Shown piece by piece: positions 46,553 through 57,902 of a stretch of DNA of 64,000 nucleotides. How positions within the stretch are numbered: position 1 is the stretch's first letter; each line of letters opens with the position of its first letter. The stretch spans positions 11,788,280 through 11,852,279 of the forward strand of contig NW_019211455.1 in the NCBI RefSeq assembly GCF_002443255.2, written 5' to 3'. The translations under genes were made by a program, and so were the position numbers. The notes beneath the pieces are model-generated. The model worked only from the letters and a program-made list of their open reading frames with translations, had not been told where the DNA came from and made no database searches. The stretch comes from Varroa destructor (taxonomy: Eukaryota > Arthropoda > Arachnida > Mesostigmata > Varroidae).

Positions 46553-48882
46553 CAATCAACCCCTCCTCCTTGGCAGAAAATGCGCCCCAGTCTGAAAAAA
46601 GCATCATGCCAATAACAGCATCGTGTTGTTTCGCCATACATTCATCGACAACTACTGGGGTATGAACAGTTCTGATCTTGGATCCCCAGCCTTAAATTGC
46701 TTGCAGGAATTTTGTCGTTATAGGCCCTAGTCCTCCCAGAGTCTCGAACGCCACTGATAGAAGACGTACTTATTTTATTTAATTTGATTTGTCCCGCTAG
46801 GATGCTGGCGTACCCTAGCACTGTAGCGCCGCTGTCGGCATACGAAAAAACTAAAATGCTTACCACGGTGGCATGGTAATTAATCCAACGGCCTCATTCT
46901 GTGGTAACTGATAGATCAAGGCCGTCTCGATTCCCGCCCATAACTTCTATGCGAACCGAATAACCGACCCTCTCACGCAAAAAATCTGCTCGAATCTGAG
47001 GCTCAGGTGAGAACACCTATTTTACTGTTCTGCGGCAGGGAGTTTAACCTTCATGGCTCCGATTAACCTCGTTTTCGCTGCATGTAAGCTTAATGAACAG
47101 CTCTGGCAGCACCAAAATTGTTAGTTTCCCCAAGCCTCTGGATGCGAATTTGCGCAGTGGCTTCTTTGAAAATGAAGGCTCTGGTAGGAAGGCTTCGCCG
47201 AGAAAAGTGAAGCGATATTTCAACCTACTGCTGATACGGTAAACCGCAGCCTTAAAATGGAACTTCTGGGGAATCTTCATAAGAAATACGAATGCGAATC
47301 AAATGTACAATTTTGGGACACTATACGTTGCAGTGTTTCCGTGGAGGAGGAGGACAGACTACGTCAGTCGGAGGTGGACGGCGCAGTAGTTCATGTGTCA
47401 TTAATTAGACTTTGAACTAGCAACTGCCTGCGCTAATTTTCACCACTTAACTTCACTTATTCTAAACCAATCAGCTTGCTGACTAAAGTAGAAATTCCCC
47501 ATTAGTGATTGTTAATTTTATTAGGGTACTTTGGCAATACAAAGGGCTATTTACTTTTGCTCTTTGCAACACTTAAGACTAGGAAGCTCGAATACGTCTC
47601 GACCTGGACGGGTTACGTCAAAAGCGCCGCTAACAAGACGAGACTATGGACGCGAATAACAAACACCACCTGACTGATAATAACCTTATGATAATAGAAC
47701 TTATAAGTAAGTTACCCCGCTGAGTTTAAACTTCTGATCTTTGTTGCTATAGCTTGTTACTGTAATGATAAAAAAAGATGAAGTTCAGCTAATTGATCGA
47801 GAAAGCTTGCTGCGTTTAAATAGTTCAGATATTGATCGTCATGTTTAATGGGGTTGAACCGGAAACCCAACAAAGACCATTTCAGAGAGCAAAAAGCCAA
47901 TCCATCCGGTGTAAAATTGGTTCATATTTTCGACCTAGTATATTTTTTCAACGTGTGTATCGATCCGTTTTTACATTTTCATTAACTTTAGTCAATCGTC
48001 TCACGTAAACTGACAGGGATGAGTATATGTATTTCATGTGAATCTCCAAAGATCTTCTTGCAAAAAATTGTTTTACCAACTTAAGTATTGTTGATCACTG
48101 TCGCTTTATGTTTACTTGAAATAGATAACAGAGACAGTCTCGCTAATGATCGATGCTTTATCCATACGTAGACGTAATGTTCCCGCTTCGTTACTAACCA
48201 GAAGGGCGAAGAAGTAATTCGTAATAGAAATTTAGAATGCTCTGTTACTCAACTGTGAAGTTCTAACAGGCACCAATATTTCGAAAGTTCTTTAAACTAA
48301 TGTGTATATAATACAAAGCTGCACAATTTATATGATTGATCCGCTGACATGATTTGCGCATTTGTAATGAAGCCTATCTCCACAGAACTGGAATCATGAA
48401 CTAAGTCTGATTAGAATACACTGTTTTGATATTTTGTAAAAATAGTTTGTTTGTTTTTTTTTTAATAGAAAAAACACTGCTCCTTTAGCCCTGTTAATCT
48501 GGATGCCACTGTATCACAAAATAGAGAAGCAAACAGCATCGCATAATAAAAGGTCAATTTCAGTGGGAGAAGATAGAACTCTGTTAGAAGTATCTAGATA
48601 GGACGCGTTTCACGATGATATTTACGTAACATCGCTGCGTTTCTTGTAGCTGACATAGATGTTAAAAAAAATCGAAATTTCCTTTACTATCATATTATGC
48701 TTTGAACACTAGACTAACTCTAACAAAAAACGATGTCTAATTGAAAAATATATTGGCTTCTTGAAACTGGGTACATCGTGTAGTCGTTATTCCTTTATGG
48801 CATTTAGCTGAACTCTAAGGAAGTCCAAAGCGGTAATCCATAAATACTTGACGTAAAGATTGAAGGGGACATGTGTAGTTCT

Positions 48883-49128
48883 TTAAAGAAATATCACAGA
48901 ACTGTTATAAGTGAAGTGTTTGGATCCGCATTGAAAGAAGACGTGCGTTGACAAGATAGTGAAAGCATCACACGGCTCCAGTGCAACCGCAAAATAAAAA
49001 TTTGTAGATAGCGGCATAACAGCGATGCGTCCACGATCACGGAGCACTTGATACGAAAATGAAGAACAGCTTTCCCGCAGCTCGGAACGAACAGAATTGA
49101 CACATGAGTGAGTGACACGATGTGTCAT
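48883..49128 (-). CDS. possible ORF, overlapping a second open minus frame
   Basis: The ATG frame of 81 codons begins MTHRVTHSCVNSVRSELRES and ends at TAA. A second minus frame is open over nearly the same bases (48894-49118, 74 codons). Both peptides look natural, so the region is simply short of stop codons in two frames. That can reflect coding in one frame or local composition. No splice sites or family match help to choose. Confidence 0.15.
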   Translation of the reverse strand: MTHRVTHSCVNSVRSELRESCSSFSYQVLRDRGRIAVMPLSTNFYFAVALEPCDAFTILSTHVFFQCGSKHFTYNSSVIFL

Positions 49129-49591
49129 TCCTTTCACGAAACAACCAGGTAACTAGTCGGACATGAAATGTTCGTTTATTTTGAAAAGTTGCTATTCTGA
49201 CAGCGATCAGCCGTGCTGGTACATTGGCATAGGATGCTTATTTAGGGCCTCGACGACTATCAGCACCTTCCAGCGATATCATTATACGGTGAATTTAACA
49301 ATTTCGAAAAAGCTAAGGACTAGCTTAGGAAGAAATTCGAAAAACAGTAAAAGCCTTCTGCTCTCCCATAAATTAAGTGTTTCCAGTCTTACGTGCGACA
49401 CTGCTGTCTATGGCCAATGTGAAGCTTAGACAACGTGTTTCTAAGATTAGTAGGCAAACCCGCTACCTTCGAACCTATCACATATGAACTTAGAAAGGTA
49501 TTATAGTATTAAAAACGAATCTCAGTAGTAGAGAGACTAGGCTGGAACGTGTGTGTCTAGCAGACTTGAAGGCACTTCGTAAGGAGGTAGG
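49129..49591. other. noncoding stretch
   Basis: An 88-codon plus ORF (49163-49429) is present, but it lacks splice or start support and is of chance length. Confidence 0.45.
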
Positions 49592-49777
49592 ATGTTGAAA
49601 CCGGGTGCGGATTTACTTCGCTTCTCGCTGGGATGTACCAGCCGTCCGAAAGGTCGAAGTGAATTCGGATCATCAGCTGGACCTGCTTCGCGATCTATTT
49701 ACCTTATGGTGTTCGTTATCGATAGAGTAAGGCGTTTCGATGGAACTTTTCTTGAATGTTCTGGTGCCAGTTGGTGA
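49592..49777 (+). CDS. candidate first exon, unrecognised
   Basis: The ATG frame meets a good donor (GATAGA then GTAAGG) after exactly 45 codons, giving an exon 49592-49726 in phase 0. Unspliced it would continue to a stop at 49777. The peptide has a Gly/Ser/Arg-rich middle (RPKGRSEFGSSAGPASRS) and a hydrophobic end (IYLMVFVID). GC content is higher than in the flanks. No acceptor partner was identified. Confidence 0.2.
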   Translation: MLKPGADLLRFSLGCTSRPKGRSEFGSSAGPASRSIYLMVFVIDRVRRFDGTFLECSGASW

Positions 49778-52288
49778 AAACAGATTCTAAAGAATTTTCT
49801 CGTCCATACGGAATTAAATAACACTAAAACTGATAAAGTTCAATAAATAAGCAATACGATACTAGGGCGGCTTACAATCATTAGTTTAGGACTTGTATGC
49901 CTAGATGCCCTTAGTCATTGCCTGTAAATTTCTTCCGGTGAGGCTTACCTGGAGTAACGTTGCTATATCGTCGACTTAATTATGCGCCAGCGGTGGTCGC
50001 AGATCTTTTGCGCACTACCGGCCGCATGATAATCACACTTGAATAATGATTATGCGCGCACTTGAGCTTGGCGTGGATATATCGCAGTTACAGGTCTGTC
50101 TGTAACGGCCGTTGCGTCTTCAGTGTTCCAATGAAATGAGATCACCATCGAGACGAAGCCACCCATTGTGTGCGTGTCTATGCGCAGGATCGTGATTCGA
50201 CTATTTATTGATTGAACACATGTATATTCCTGCGGTCAGGTGAAGATGTGTGAAGCACTCCAACGCACCAATGGCCATCTAGTTAGACGCTCTTGGAAAC
50301 CTTGTAGCGTATGTATGTCACATCTAATTGCCGCTACAATGGTCTGTTGGAGGAGGTTGTTGTGCGCTTGTGCATATCATAGAAATCTGTCGAATATACA
50401 CATTGGCAATTTAATTAATTATCCTAGTAACGAGTAACTGGTATGAAAAATTTCATCGGGGGGTATTTTTTATTTGTGCCTAGTTGTCCAGATCGTGACA
50501 AGAATTATAGGTGTCTGTTGTAGCCCAACTAATTAAACTGTATCAGCATAATACTTGTTCAATCGGCGACGTACGTATGGTGAAGTGGGCCATAATAGCC
50601 AACATCAAAGCATTCCGAAGCTACAGCGAGATCAGTAGGTCATTGTAATTCCTGTTCCAATCCGATGTGGATAGGAGAGCAAGACTCTTTTATCTTAGGC
50701 TTAGTTATCATGTTTTTTTCAGTACAAGACAGCCCGTTAGAAATTTCGAATACAGTTGACATCTGCGAAACGAGAGGCGCTATCTCTCTAATTTACGCTG
50801 AAAGACGTGTTTGGAATTGTTACATCGGTTACTATTCTAGCTAAGCACTGTTTCAAGCGGTTGATGGCCCCCTGGCAACAAATAGATAGGCAAATTTTGC
50901 CCATCCTCGCTTTCGAGCCTACGTCGTTTCACAGACCCACATATTACTACTGCACAGTTGGGGAAACTTGTTACTATACCATGAGGAGCGTCTTGAATTC
51001 AACAAAAAAAACTAGCATATTGATAGGGGCTACCATTTCACCAGATTTTAATTAATCGAAATGTTATCTCGTAAAGTTATTGCCGTTCGTAGGATTCTAT
51101 CTGTGGCTCAATCACTTTCAGTCCGGAGCTCTTTATTTTTAAACAGCAATATCTAAGCTTGTTTGATTTGTTGAAGCTGACCGTTCTATGTTGTTGTCTT
51201 CATCGATGACACTATATGTCCACGTACGAAACACGACAGTACGTTCTGTTTGTACATTTTCTAATAGTTAATGTATCAAATTATGCTTGAAAATTGGCCA
51301 CATTTGGTTCCGTTCCTAATGAGATGCCTTGTCAATATACCCCCGTCTTAATTCTCGTCAGCTTCTTTAGTTAACAGTTTGAGTTTCCTTATTCCGTCTG
51401 GGTTTGACCTCTAATCCCTAAATCGAAAACATTGGATAGATCAGACCTCTTCCCCTTGTTTCTTTTCCTGAAGCGTTTTAAATCGTTTTTCTAAAAAAGA
51501 AGCGTTCATTAATTTGAGGCCGTTTAAATCGGACGTTTTTACGTTATAACAGTACAATATTTTCGTCGCGTCGCTGTTCATAACTGTGTTTTACGTGTGA
51601 TTTTGATAAGCCGGTATCGTCGCTAATAAGATAAGGAAAAATAAACCTTCTGCAACCTAGTAATTTCCTGCAAATGCCCTGCTGTTCTGCCGTTTTGGCG
51701 AAATCAAGTGGAAATCAAAGTTATGCTGATTATGAACTTTAATCAGCACTTTCAACTTACTAACTAAAGTCGATATTCGTGTATGCCACTTTTCGAATAT
51801 CTCAGTGATTAATTGATTGTTATTAACTATTTCGTTACATCCGCATTATTTATCTATGTTTTCTATTTAATTGCATATGCATATTTAGTATTGGGCCTGA
51901 GGAAGAAATCACCCTCCACGTTGCTTGCTCTTCTGCTGTTCCCGTAAATTACGTAAAGGCATGTTGCATCCAATAGATGCGTGCGAGTTCCCCTGTCAGC
52001 CTATATAATGCCAATAGCCAAAACACTGTAACATGGATTGTCATGCCCACGTAAGCCTATTGCTGTCACGTGTCTGGGCACCACGTCGATTGTTAATTAC
52101 CCGCATAAAAATCTTCGCACGCTGACATGATGTATTTTCAGTCTGCACCGAAACGGAGAAATGCACCAACGTATACCAATAAACGAAAATCTGTAAAAAT
52201 GTATGATTTAGGATCCAATGATTTGGTGCAATCTAGCCGAATAAAAATTAACTGGAGGGAAAAAATCAGGTAGGTTTATGGAGTTCCG

Positions 52289-52336
52289 CTGTGGCTAATA
52301 TGTTTACTTGCCAAATGACCCTGATTCGAAGCCGGA
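52289..52336 (+). mobile_element. tRNA-like SINE remnant (weak)
   Basis: GTGGCTAATATG could be a degenerate A box. After about 20 bases, CTTGCCAAATGACCCTGATT then CGAAGCC resembles a tRNA anticodon arm and B box. No second copy in the window confirms it. Confidence 0.2.
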
Positions 52337-52662
52337 TGTATACATACGTCCCTTGGCGATGGGAGCCAGCCGCCTGAAGAAGTGCCTAACGACCTGAGTA
52401 TCGCACGCAAAACACGAAAAATAGGCAGGTTTATGGGTGCCTTTAAAATGGGTGCCTACTTAAACTGGTCGTAATCTAAGTAAATTGTCGTATCCTCTCG
52501 ACTAAAGGGTATAAAGCTTTCGAAGAATCTGCTTTTTAAGAATCACGTTTTCCAGCATTTATGCCTATAGTTCGCTTCAAAGCGACAAGGAACCATTTAC
52601 ATGTTCTGTCAGATAGAAGCATAGGGAAGCAAGGCCTAGTCACAATTTTATATATGTAAACT

Positions 52663-52685
52663 CCGACTAGACAGAAACTAGTCGG
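52663..52685. repeat. 8-bp hairpin
   Basis: CCGACTAG and CTAGTCGG are perfect reverse complements around a 7-base loop. Confidence 0.85.
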
Positions 52686-54049
52686 CGGTACCATTATCGA
52701 CAGAAACAACTGTAATAATAATAGAATTTAACCAAAATGTATTACGTAAACAAAGCGAACAGTTGTCTTCGTAGACAACCGTAATGGCAACGTCAATCTA
52801 AAAGAGATCGGCACTGGCGCTGCGAAGGAGTTGCCGCGGACTCACTAATGCATACGTTCAAACCAATAACAACAAGTGGATAACTATAGCAGCACTATCA
52901 AGAACAGAGATATCAACAAGATCCAATATCCGTCTGCAAATTTCAGACTGATATAGTCTACGACCCTGTCAGTCCTGCCAGGGCCCTCATATTGGTGATT
53001 CTTATAGCTGCAGCTGCGAGCGACCATTGAACAACAGACACAGCGTAGATGAAGTATTAATTTTATCGCAAAACCGTCCAAATCTTACTATTATTTATAA
53101 CAATGCATATTACAATATCGGCTGCAGATACCAATACTACTTACTACTAAGTCTCTTATCAGTCCGCACTGTCCTGGATCAGGACATCACTCGCTTCCAA
53201 TCTGCCTATCGATAGTTGTCGAATCGTTGAAGTGGCCCATAATAATGCCGACAGGTCGCTATCGGATTGACGGCTAACGATGCATCGATGAATGAACTAC
53301 TCATTGTATTTGTATTGTAATTGAATGGACGAGTTAAACGCTTGAGGGTATAATATATGTATGTGTATATGGGTGCACGTATGTGCACGGCTTATGCACT
53401 AAATAGCTCAACATGTGATACATTATCGGTGGTAAATAGAAGAGTCATGCTTCGTGCGTGGTCATTGTAGTTTCGAGTCGATGGTGTGTCTGGGGCAAAG
53501 ATGTACGTGCACAGCGTCTCGGTTGCATTGCGGATGACCTGTTTCACGCCAAGTGTACGCAACGCGTATCACTAGCGTCTTTAGAAAATTTCGGGAAACC
53601 TGGTGGTCGTGTGATTTCCGTTGATAAATAGCCACTGCTGCATTGCGAAGAAACACTTTAATATAATACAAGCGAATACTAAATATGAAACGTTTAATAA
53701 TTACTGCATAGGCGCGTGTTTTGTTTTGCTTGTTTACATGTAAAAATTTTCAATACCATCATAAGATCGCGAGTAAAACGAAGAGCGCGAGCAGTTCATT
53801 TATGCCACGCATGTGCTAACGAATTTCCGTATCAGCCAAAGAAAGAAACGGCGCCCTAACATATTAGATCACTAGTCCTCAAACGGCCTATACTCCGTAG
53901 ATAGCAGGCCCTCGGCAACCTCTATCTAGCTCTGGATAGCTTTATAGGTAGTCAGTGAAACGCTTTATACCAGATATACCAGCACCGTAGTGCAACAGAA
54001 ATTAGTACTTTATTTAAATGTAATTTTTGTGCTTATTTAAATTTTTTGT

Positions 54050-54316
54050 TCATTCATTGTCCGAACATACCAAATGACAATGGCAGTTATGAGCTCCTAG
54101 GTGAAGTATGCTGTGCATGAACAGTGAGATTCTGTAGTTATCGGCAATACGAACACAATGCAAAAGACCTAACTTTAAGGAACCGCAGCCCATAAAAAGT
54201 CTGCACCGTAACGTGCAAGGGAACTCTTGCACGTTGTTTTCATGAAAGCATCTCCGTTGCGTTGCAATAGTCGTCGTCATACCGTAACGGACGCTATCGA
54301 GTTGTGCGTGAAAGGC
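54050..54316 (-). CDS. candidate terminal exon, Cys/His-rich, unrecognised
   Basis: On the minus strand a strong acceptor (CTCTTTTTCTCGCTCACAG) is followed directly by an 88-codon open frame ending in TGA. The other two frames close within about 15 codons. An AATAAA lies about 36 bases past the stop, giving a short plausible 3' UTR. The peptide begins AFHAQLDSVRYGMTTTIATQ and is rich in Cys and His towards the end (HNCHCHLVC), but no known zinc-finger spacing is matched. A perfect 10-bp hairpin (54210-54235) lies inside the frame. No upstream exon was identified. Confidence 0.25.
   Translation of the reverse strand, partial: AFHAQLDSVRYGMTTTIATQRRCFHENNVQEFPCTLRCRLFMGCGSLKLGLLHCVRIADNYRISLFMHSILHLGAHNCHCHLVCSDNE
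54210..54235. repeat. 10-bp perfect hairpin
   Basis: AACGTGCAAG and CTTGCACGTT are perfect reverse complements around a 6-base loop. It lies inside the candidate exon on the minus strand. Confidence 0.9.
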
Positions 54317-56761
54317 CTGTGAGCGAGAAAAAGAGATGTTGCCACTTTTGTCCAAACAACTACTAATTACCCTGGCCGTCATCCCTTAATAAGGGACCGC
54401 TACACAGGGAAAGCTATTATCGCTGCAGTGCCGAATACCCAAACAGCAGCCGATGGCTAAATCGCAGTGTGTCTCCGTATAGGGGGACCTATCAATGAAG
54501 ACGAACGGCTGAACTCAGATGTCAATGATTGACCATTACGTCACAGCGGCGGCAGTGGCGACACGTGTGAGTGTTCAGCAAATCTCTCTATGGGGGAACA
54601 GCATCAAGACGCTGATGGCAGATATAGTAGACGGGCAAACCGGGCAAGTAAGCCGTAATTATCATGTATCACCGCGACACCGAAAATATCCCGTACAGTA
54701 GATATTCTAGCGAACATTAGTGGTAGACAGAAGCGATGGACACGAAGTCTTCTAATGATGATAAAACCTACTCAAATCTTTGTAGAATCTGTTATTAGTC
54801 GTGTCATCACTTGGTCGCCATAAACTTGTTTTTCATCACCTCCTCGACAAAAAAACGGCGCGCACGATCCGGTGGATGGGCCTGTGTTTGCTTTTTTAGC
54901 ACCTTATGGGTACAGCAACGTGTCTGTAGGAGACGAACTTGCCGGATTTCCTATGCTTCCTTGTTTTCCAACAGTATACATACAAAACGATGACGATTAT
55001 TTATAGCCTAATAGTTAAATGCTATGAACGTTGACAAAATTCTCGACATACACAATGTCCATAATCGAGTACCGAATAAAACAGGTGTGTGGAAGCATAC
55101 CTAATTGTCTTCAATTTGACTAAAACGACTAATTGTTTTTTATTAACGTCCGAAACCGTTATTTAGAGTTTTCTTTTGTCGACAGGGCACTATTTAGTTG
55201 ACGGCGGTATATCTTATTATTGCATTTAACGCCTATATGTATGTATATATATATATATATATACATATAAAAAATGTGTGTGCGTCTGTGTGGCTGTTTC
55301 GTTAATACGTGTGTTGTTCATTGCTTGGTCTGTAAATATGCGATCTACGCGTTTTGCCAGCTGATGCAATTATTTCGAACGCAGTACGATCCCGCCCCCC
55401 CCCAGTGAAGCCAGTATTTATATAATTAAATGGAGTAGCTAGTCGATGCTACGCACAGGAAAAACTACAAGGAACAGAATCAGACCGCTGTCGCAGTGGG
55501 ATATCGTTCATGGCTAATTACAAACCGCAGACAAACCACAATCTATAATCTAGTAATAAGCACATTCTTGCTCTGTCTTTATTCTAGAGACAAACACTTG
55601 CTGTAACTATTCTTCTACGCTGCCAGTTGCTCCTAACCTGTCTCGTCGCTCAAATTTCGCCGCGGAGGGTCAAAAATCATTGATCTCATCTCCCCCCACC
55701 CCTCACCCCAGTGAGCAATGTGGCTGTACCATCGTCCTCTGATGTTAATCCGTATTAAACTATACAAGGCTATAAGTTACACTTCCGTCGTTGTAGGAAG
55801 TGTATAGGATCCACCTAGCAACTGATAGGGTGTGATTTCTCTGTAAATATGAAAATAATTGCGGTGATAATGGTTGATTTTGTATGATTTGGCTATAAAC
55901 AAGTAGGTTGCAGATGATCGGTATCGTACAAGTGTTTTGGTGCTAACAGAAAGCAGTGGCGAACGCTCACATCGGCATTAGCTGGATCTTCTTGTCGAAT
56001 CTTCGTTACATCTGTGTCACATGCGTGTACGAAGCATGTCTTCGGGTGTGGCTGTCGCTGCTAAATTGCCTCCGTATGGTCCACACAATCGGCTTGCTGA
56101 TACTATACGCCTGCTCAAGCTAGTTATATATCTTGGGTCCACCCTGCCGAGTACCGAGACGGTAACCAGCGTTCTTGTCGACTTAAGAGTTGATGGGTTC
56201 ATGGCGCGATCCACTGACCGTTCGTCTAGCCAGAATACTGCCGCGTAACGTGTATGGACAAAATCGAAGTTAGGGGCCTCTCTCCGATGCCCCAAGAATA
56301 GCAACGAAATATAAGGCCTCCTCCAAAGCTAGCTAATGTTGGTGCCAGCCATTTGGATTTTTGGCATGTTGAACGCTGAGAATGTACTTTCTTTGCTAAA
56401 TGTGCGGTTAAAATAATTTCATTCGGCCCACTCTGTTCGGTGAGCGCTCATGCTTACCTGAAAAAAAAATACTATACATTCAGCTCGTGCTATAATGCCC
56501 ATTAACTGTTAGCAACTAAGGGGACCTGTCGCAGACGTCCGCTCGCAACAACCCTGTTGTTGACTATTGCTACGTAGACGTTATCGTTCACTATCACGTC
56601 GAACTAATGCTGTTCCATGTGCTTTCTCCTCATGCGTGCTGTGCACTCATAGTTTGATTAACTCTCTCCGAGTGACGAGTTTGCGACCCCCTGATCAGGA
56701 ACATACGACATTGATAGGCATTTAGTAAATCATTGATACTGTTTGGTAGGTCTGCTGGCCG
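54317..56761. other. noncoding stretch
   Basis: No supported gene. A TA repeat (55244) and a C9 run (55395-55403) occur. At 56017-56304 both strands are open for 75 to 95 codons over a GC-richer patch, with no splice support. Confidence 0.5.
55244..55263. repeat. (TA)10 microsatellite
   Basis: Ten perfect TA units are flanked by ATGTATG and CATATA, which makes the whole region close to palindromic. Confidence 0.95.
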
Positions 56762-57190
56762 ATGGCCGAAGCTCGATGTTCGATTGAAGAGTCTGAGTGG
56801 TACCTTCAGCTGTTCCAACAGCCGACCAATCGCTTCGATTATCGTCTACGTTGCCGAGATGCCACGACTACCAAAGAATGGACGGAATCGACGTTAAGTG
56901 ACGTCAGCGGTGCGAGGGCGAGGACCCCAGCGATCAACTGCGCAGCCTCAGGGCGAAATAACGGCGAAGCCAGAAGAGCACAGGTGCATACGGAATGTGG
57001 GGCACCACGACGCCGACGTCGGCAACGATACCCGCTGCAGCAGCAGCAGCAGCAGCGTCAGCGCTTTATGAAGGCGATGGGCAGCGGCGCTGTAAAGCGT
57101 CGAATGAGCAACGAAACCAGAGCGGATTGGGACATATCAGTAGATGAACATGCGTTTGTCTGTGTGGTATGTATGCGTAAATACTGTTAG
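56762..57190 (+). CDS. candidate ORF with polyQ and Arg-rich tract
   Basis: This is the longest plus-strand frame (142 codons), with a true ATG (G at +4) and a stop at TAG. It starts with an acidic, polar region (MAEARCSIEESEWYLQLFQQ), then has an Arg-rich tract, a Gln run from (CAG)6 at about residues 93-99, another basic region and a Cys-X2-Cys-X3-Cys end. The GC content is above the surrounding average, which lowers stop frequency and weakens the case. It could be a 5' exon of a regulatory protein. No domain is recognised. Confidence 0.25.
   Translation: MAEARCSIEESEWYLQLFQQPTNRFDYRLRCRDATTTKEWTESTLSDVSGARARTPAINCAASGRNNGEARRAQVHTECGAPRRRRRQRYPLQQQQQQRQRFMKAMGSGAVKRRMSNETRADWDISVDEHAFVCVVCMRKYC
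57038..57055. repeat. (CAG)6 microsatellite
   Basis: Six perfect CAG units encode a Gln run in the plus-strand ORF 56762-57190. Confidence 0.95.
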
Positions 57191-57204
57191 GTGACGGCGC
57201 TTAC

Positions 57205-57382
57205 TGGCCTTTGAATTTGATGAAGTTCTGGGCTGGGGAGAACGGCGTCTGGCCAGAACTACGTATAGCATAATAGCAATGTCCCACACGTCGTTCCTGA
57301 CGTCTTTGAACCCCAATCTGCAGTTCGCGTCGAGCATACGCTTTCCGCCCTCAAAAGCGTCAATGTACACGGGTGCACGCCT
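57205..57382 (-). CDS. candidate internal exon, weakly protein-kinase-like
   Basis: On the minus strand an acceptor (CCGTTAGCTTTGTAG) opens a frame that reaches a good donor (GGCCA then GTAAGC), giving a 178-base exon. The peptide contains NDVWDIAIMLYVVLARRRSP, which resembles kinase subdomain IX (D-V-W-S-x-G-x-x-L-Y-x-x-L) with the conserved Gly replaced by Ala. Upstream, APVYIDAFEGGKR loosely recalls the Y-x-APE region, but the spacing to the DVW motif is about 8 residues too long. No HRD or DFG exon was found upstream. It may be a diverged kinase relic or coincidence. Confidence 0.2.
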
Positions 57383-57497
57383 CTACAAAGCTAACGGATT
57401 TACGAACTGTTAGGCAGCGAATGCACATAGCGAGGAGTGTGTTTCCTTGCAAAGTACTAGATAGACACTAACGGACAATAATAATAACTATGATGGA

Positions 57498-57548
57498 CAA
57501 ATATGAGATTCTGGAGATTATCCATTATCTCCAGAATCTCATAATTTG
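57498..57548. repeat. long perfect hairpin, 17-bp stem
   Basis: TATGAGATTCTGGAGAT (57502-57518) pairs perfectly with 57527-57543 around an 8-base loop. The pairing continues four more base pairs (CAAA/TTTG) after a single bulged A. A 21-bp nearly perfect stem is far beyond chance for this spacing. Confidence 0.95.
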
Positions 57549-57878
57549 CTCTCATGAATCCTAGGCGCTGGGAATATGAGTCAAATAACAGACCACTTAC
57601 CTACCATCTATTGTAGGAATAGTACACATTTATAAAGCAAGCGATTTATGAAGGCCCACTAAATATAGAAACTTAACAAATATTTGATGGTGTTGACATG
57701 GTATCTACCTCAGATGATAGCCACCGGAGAGTTATTGATCGAAGGAAAGGGAAGGAGATGGTGTAAAGGTCGTAACAAAAAAACCGGACCTGACGGGTCG
57801 ATAGAGTCCTGAAGTTTTAGCGAAAAAATCTTTTTTGACTAACCCTCAAAAAACATGTGATATACCTAATTATAATTG

Positions 57879-57902
57879 TAAAGTTATATATATATAACTT
57901 TA
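57879..57902. repeat. 24-bp perfect palindrome
   Basis: The half site TAAAGTTATATA is followed at once by its exact reverse complement. The TATA centre makes part of this less surprising, but the AAAGT/ACTTT arms extend it. Confidence 0.95.

Larger units (their letters stand above)
43452..48882. other. AT-rich noncoding stretch
   Basis: No supported gene. A tandem repeat (44001), (TA)13 (45772) and (GAAT)5 (46531) occur. Several minus-strand ORFs of 70 to 80 codons (44453, 46214, 46642, 47044) have no good splice sites and match nothing I know. Confidence 0.55.
49778..54049. other. AT-rich noncoding stretch
   Basis: No supported gene. A weak tRNA-like sequence and a hairpin are listed separately. 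Short segments near 47470 and 51760 share ACTAAAGT(A/C)GA and similar flanks and may belong to one old repeat. An AATAAA on the minus strand at 54009-54014 may serve the exon that ends at 54050. Confidence 0.5.

Noticed and set aside
46642..46866. YAD motif resembling reverse transcriptase YADD
   Set aside because: The second Asp and the surrounding RT motifs are missing.
49940..49965. U1 snRNA-like start CTTACCTGG
   Set aside because: The match ends after about 9 bases and no Sm site or stem follows.
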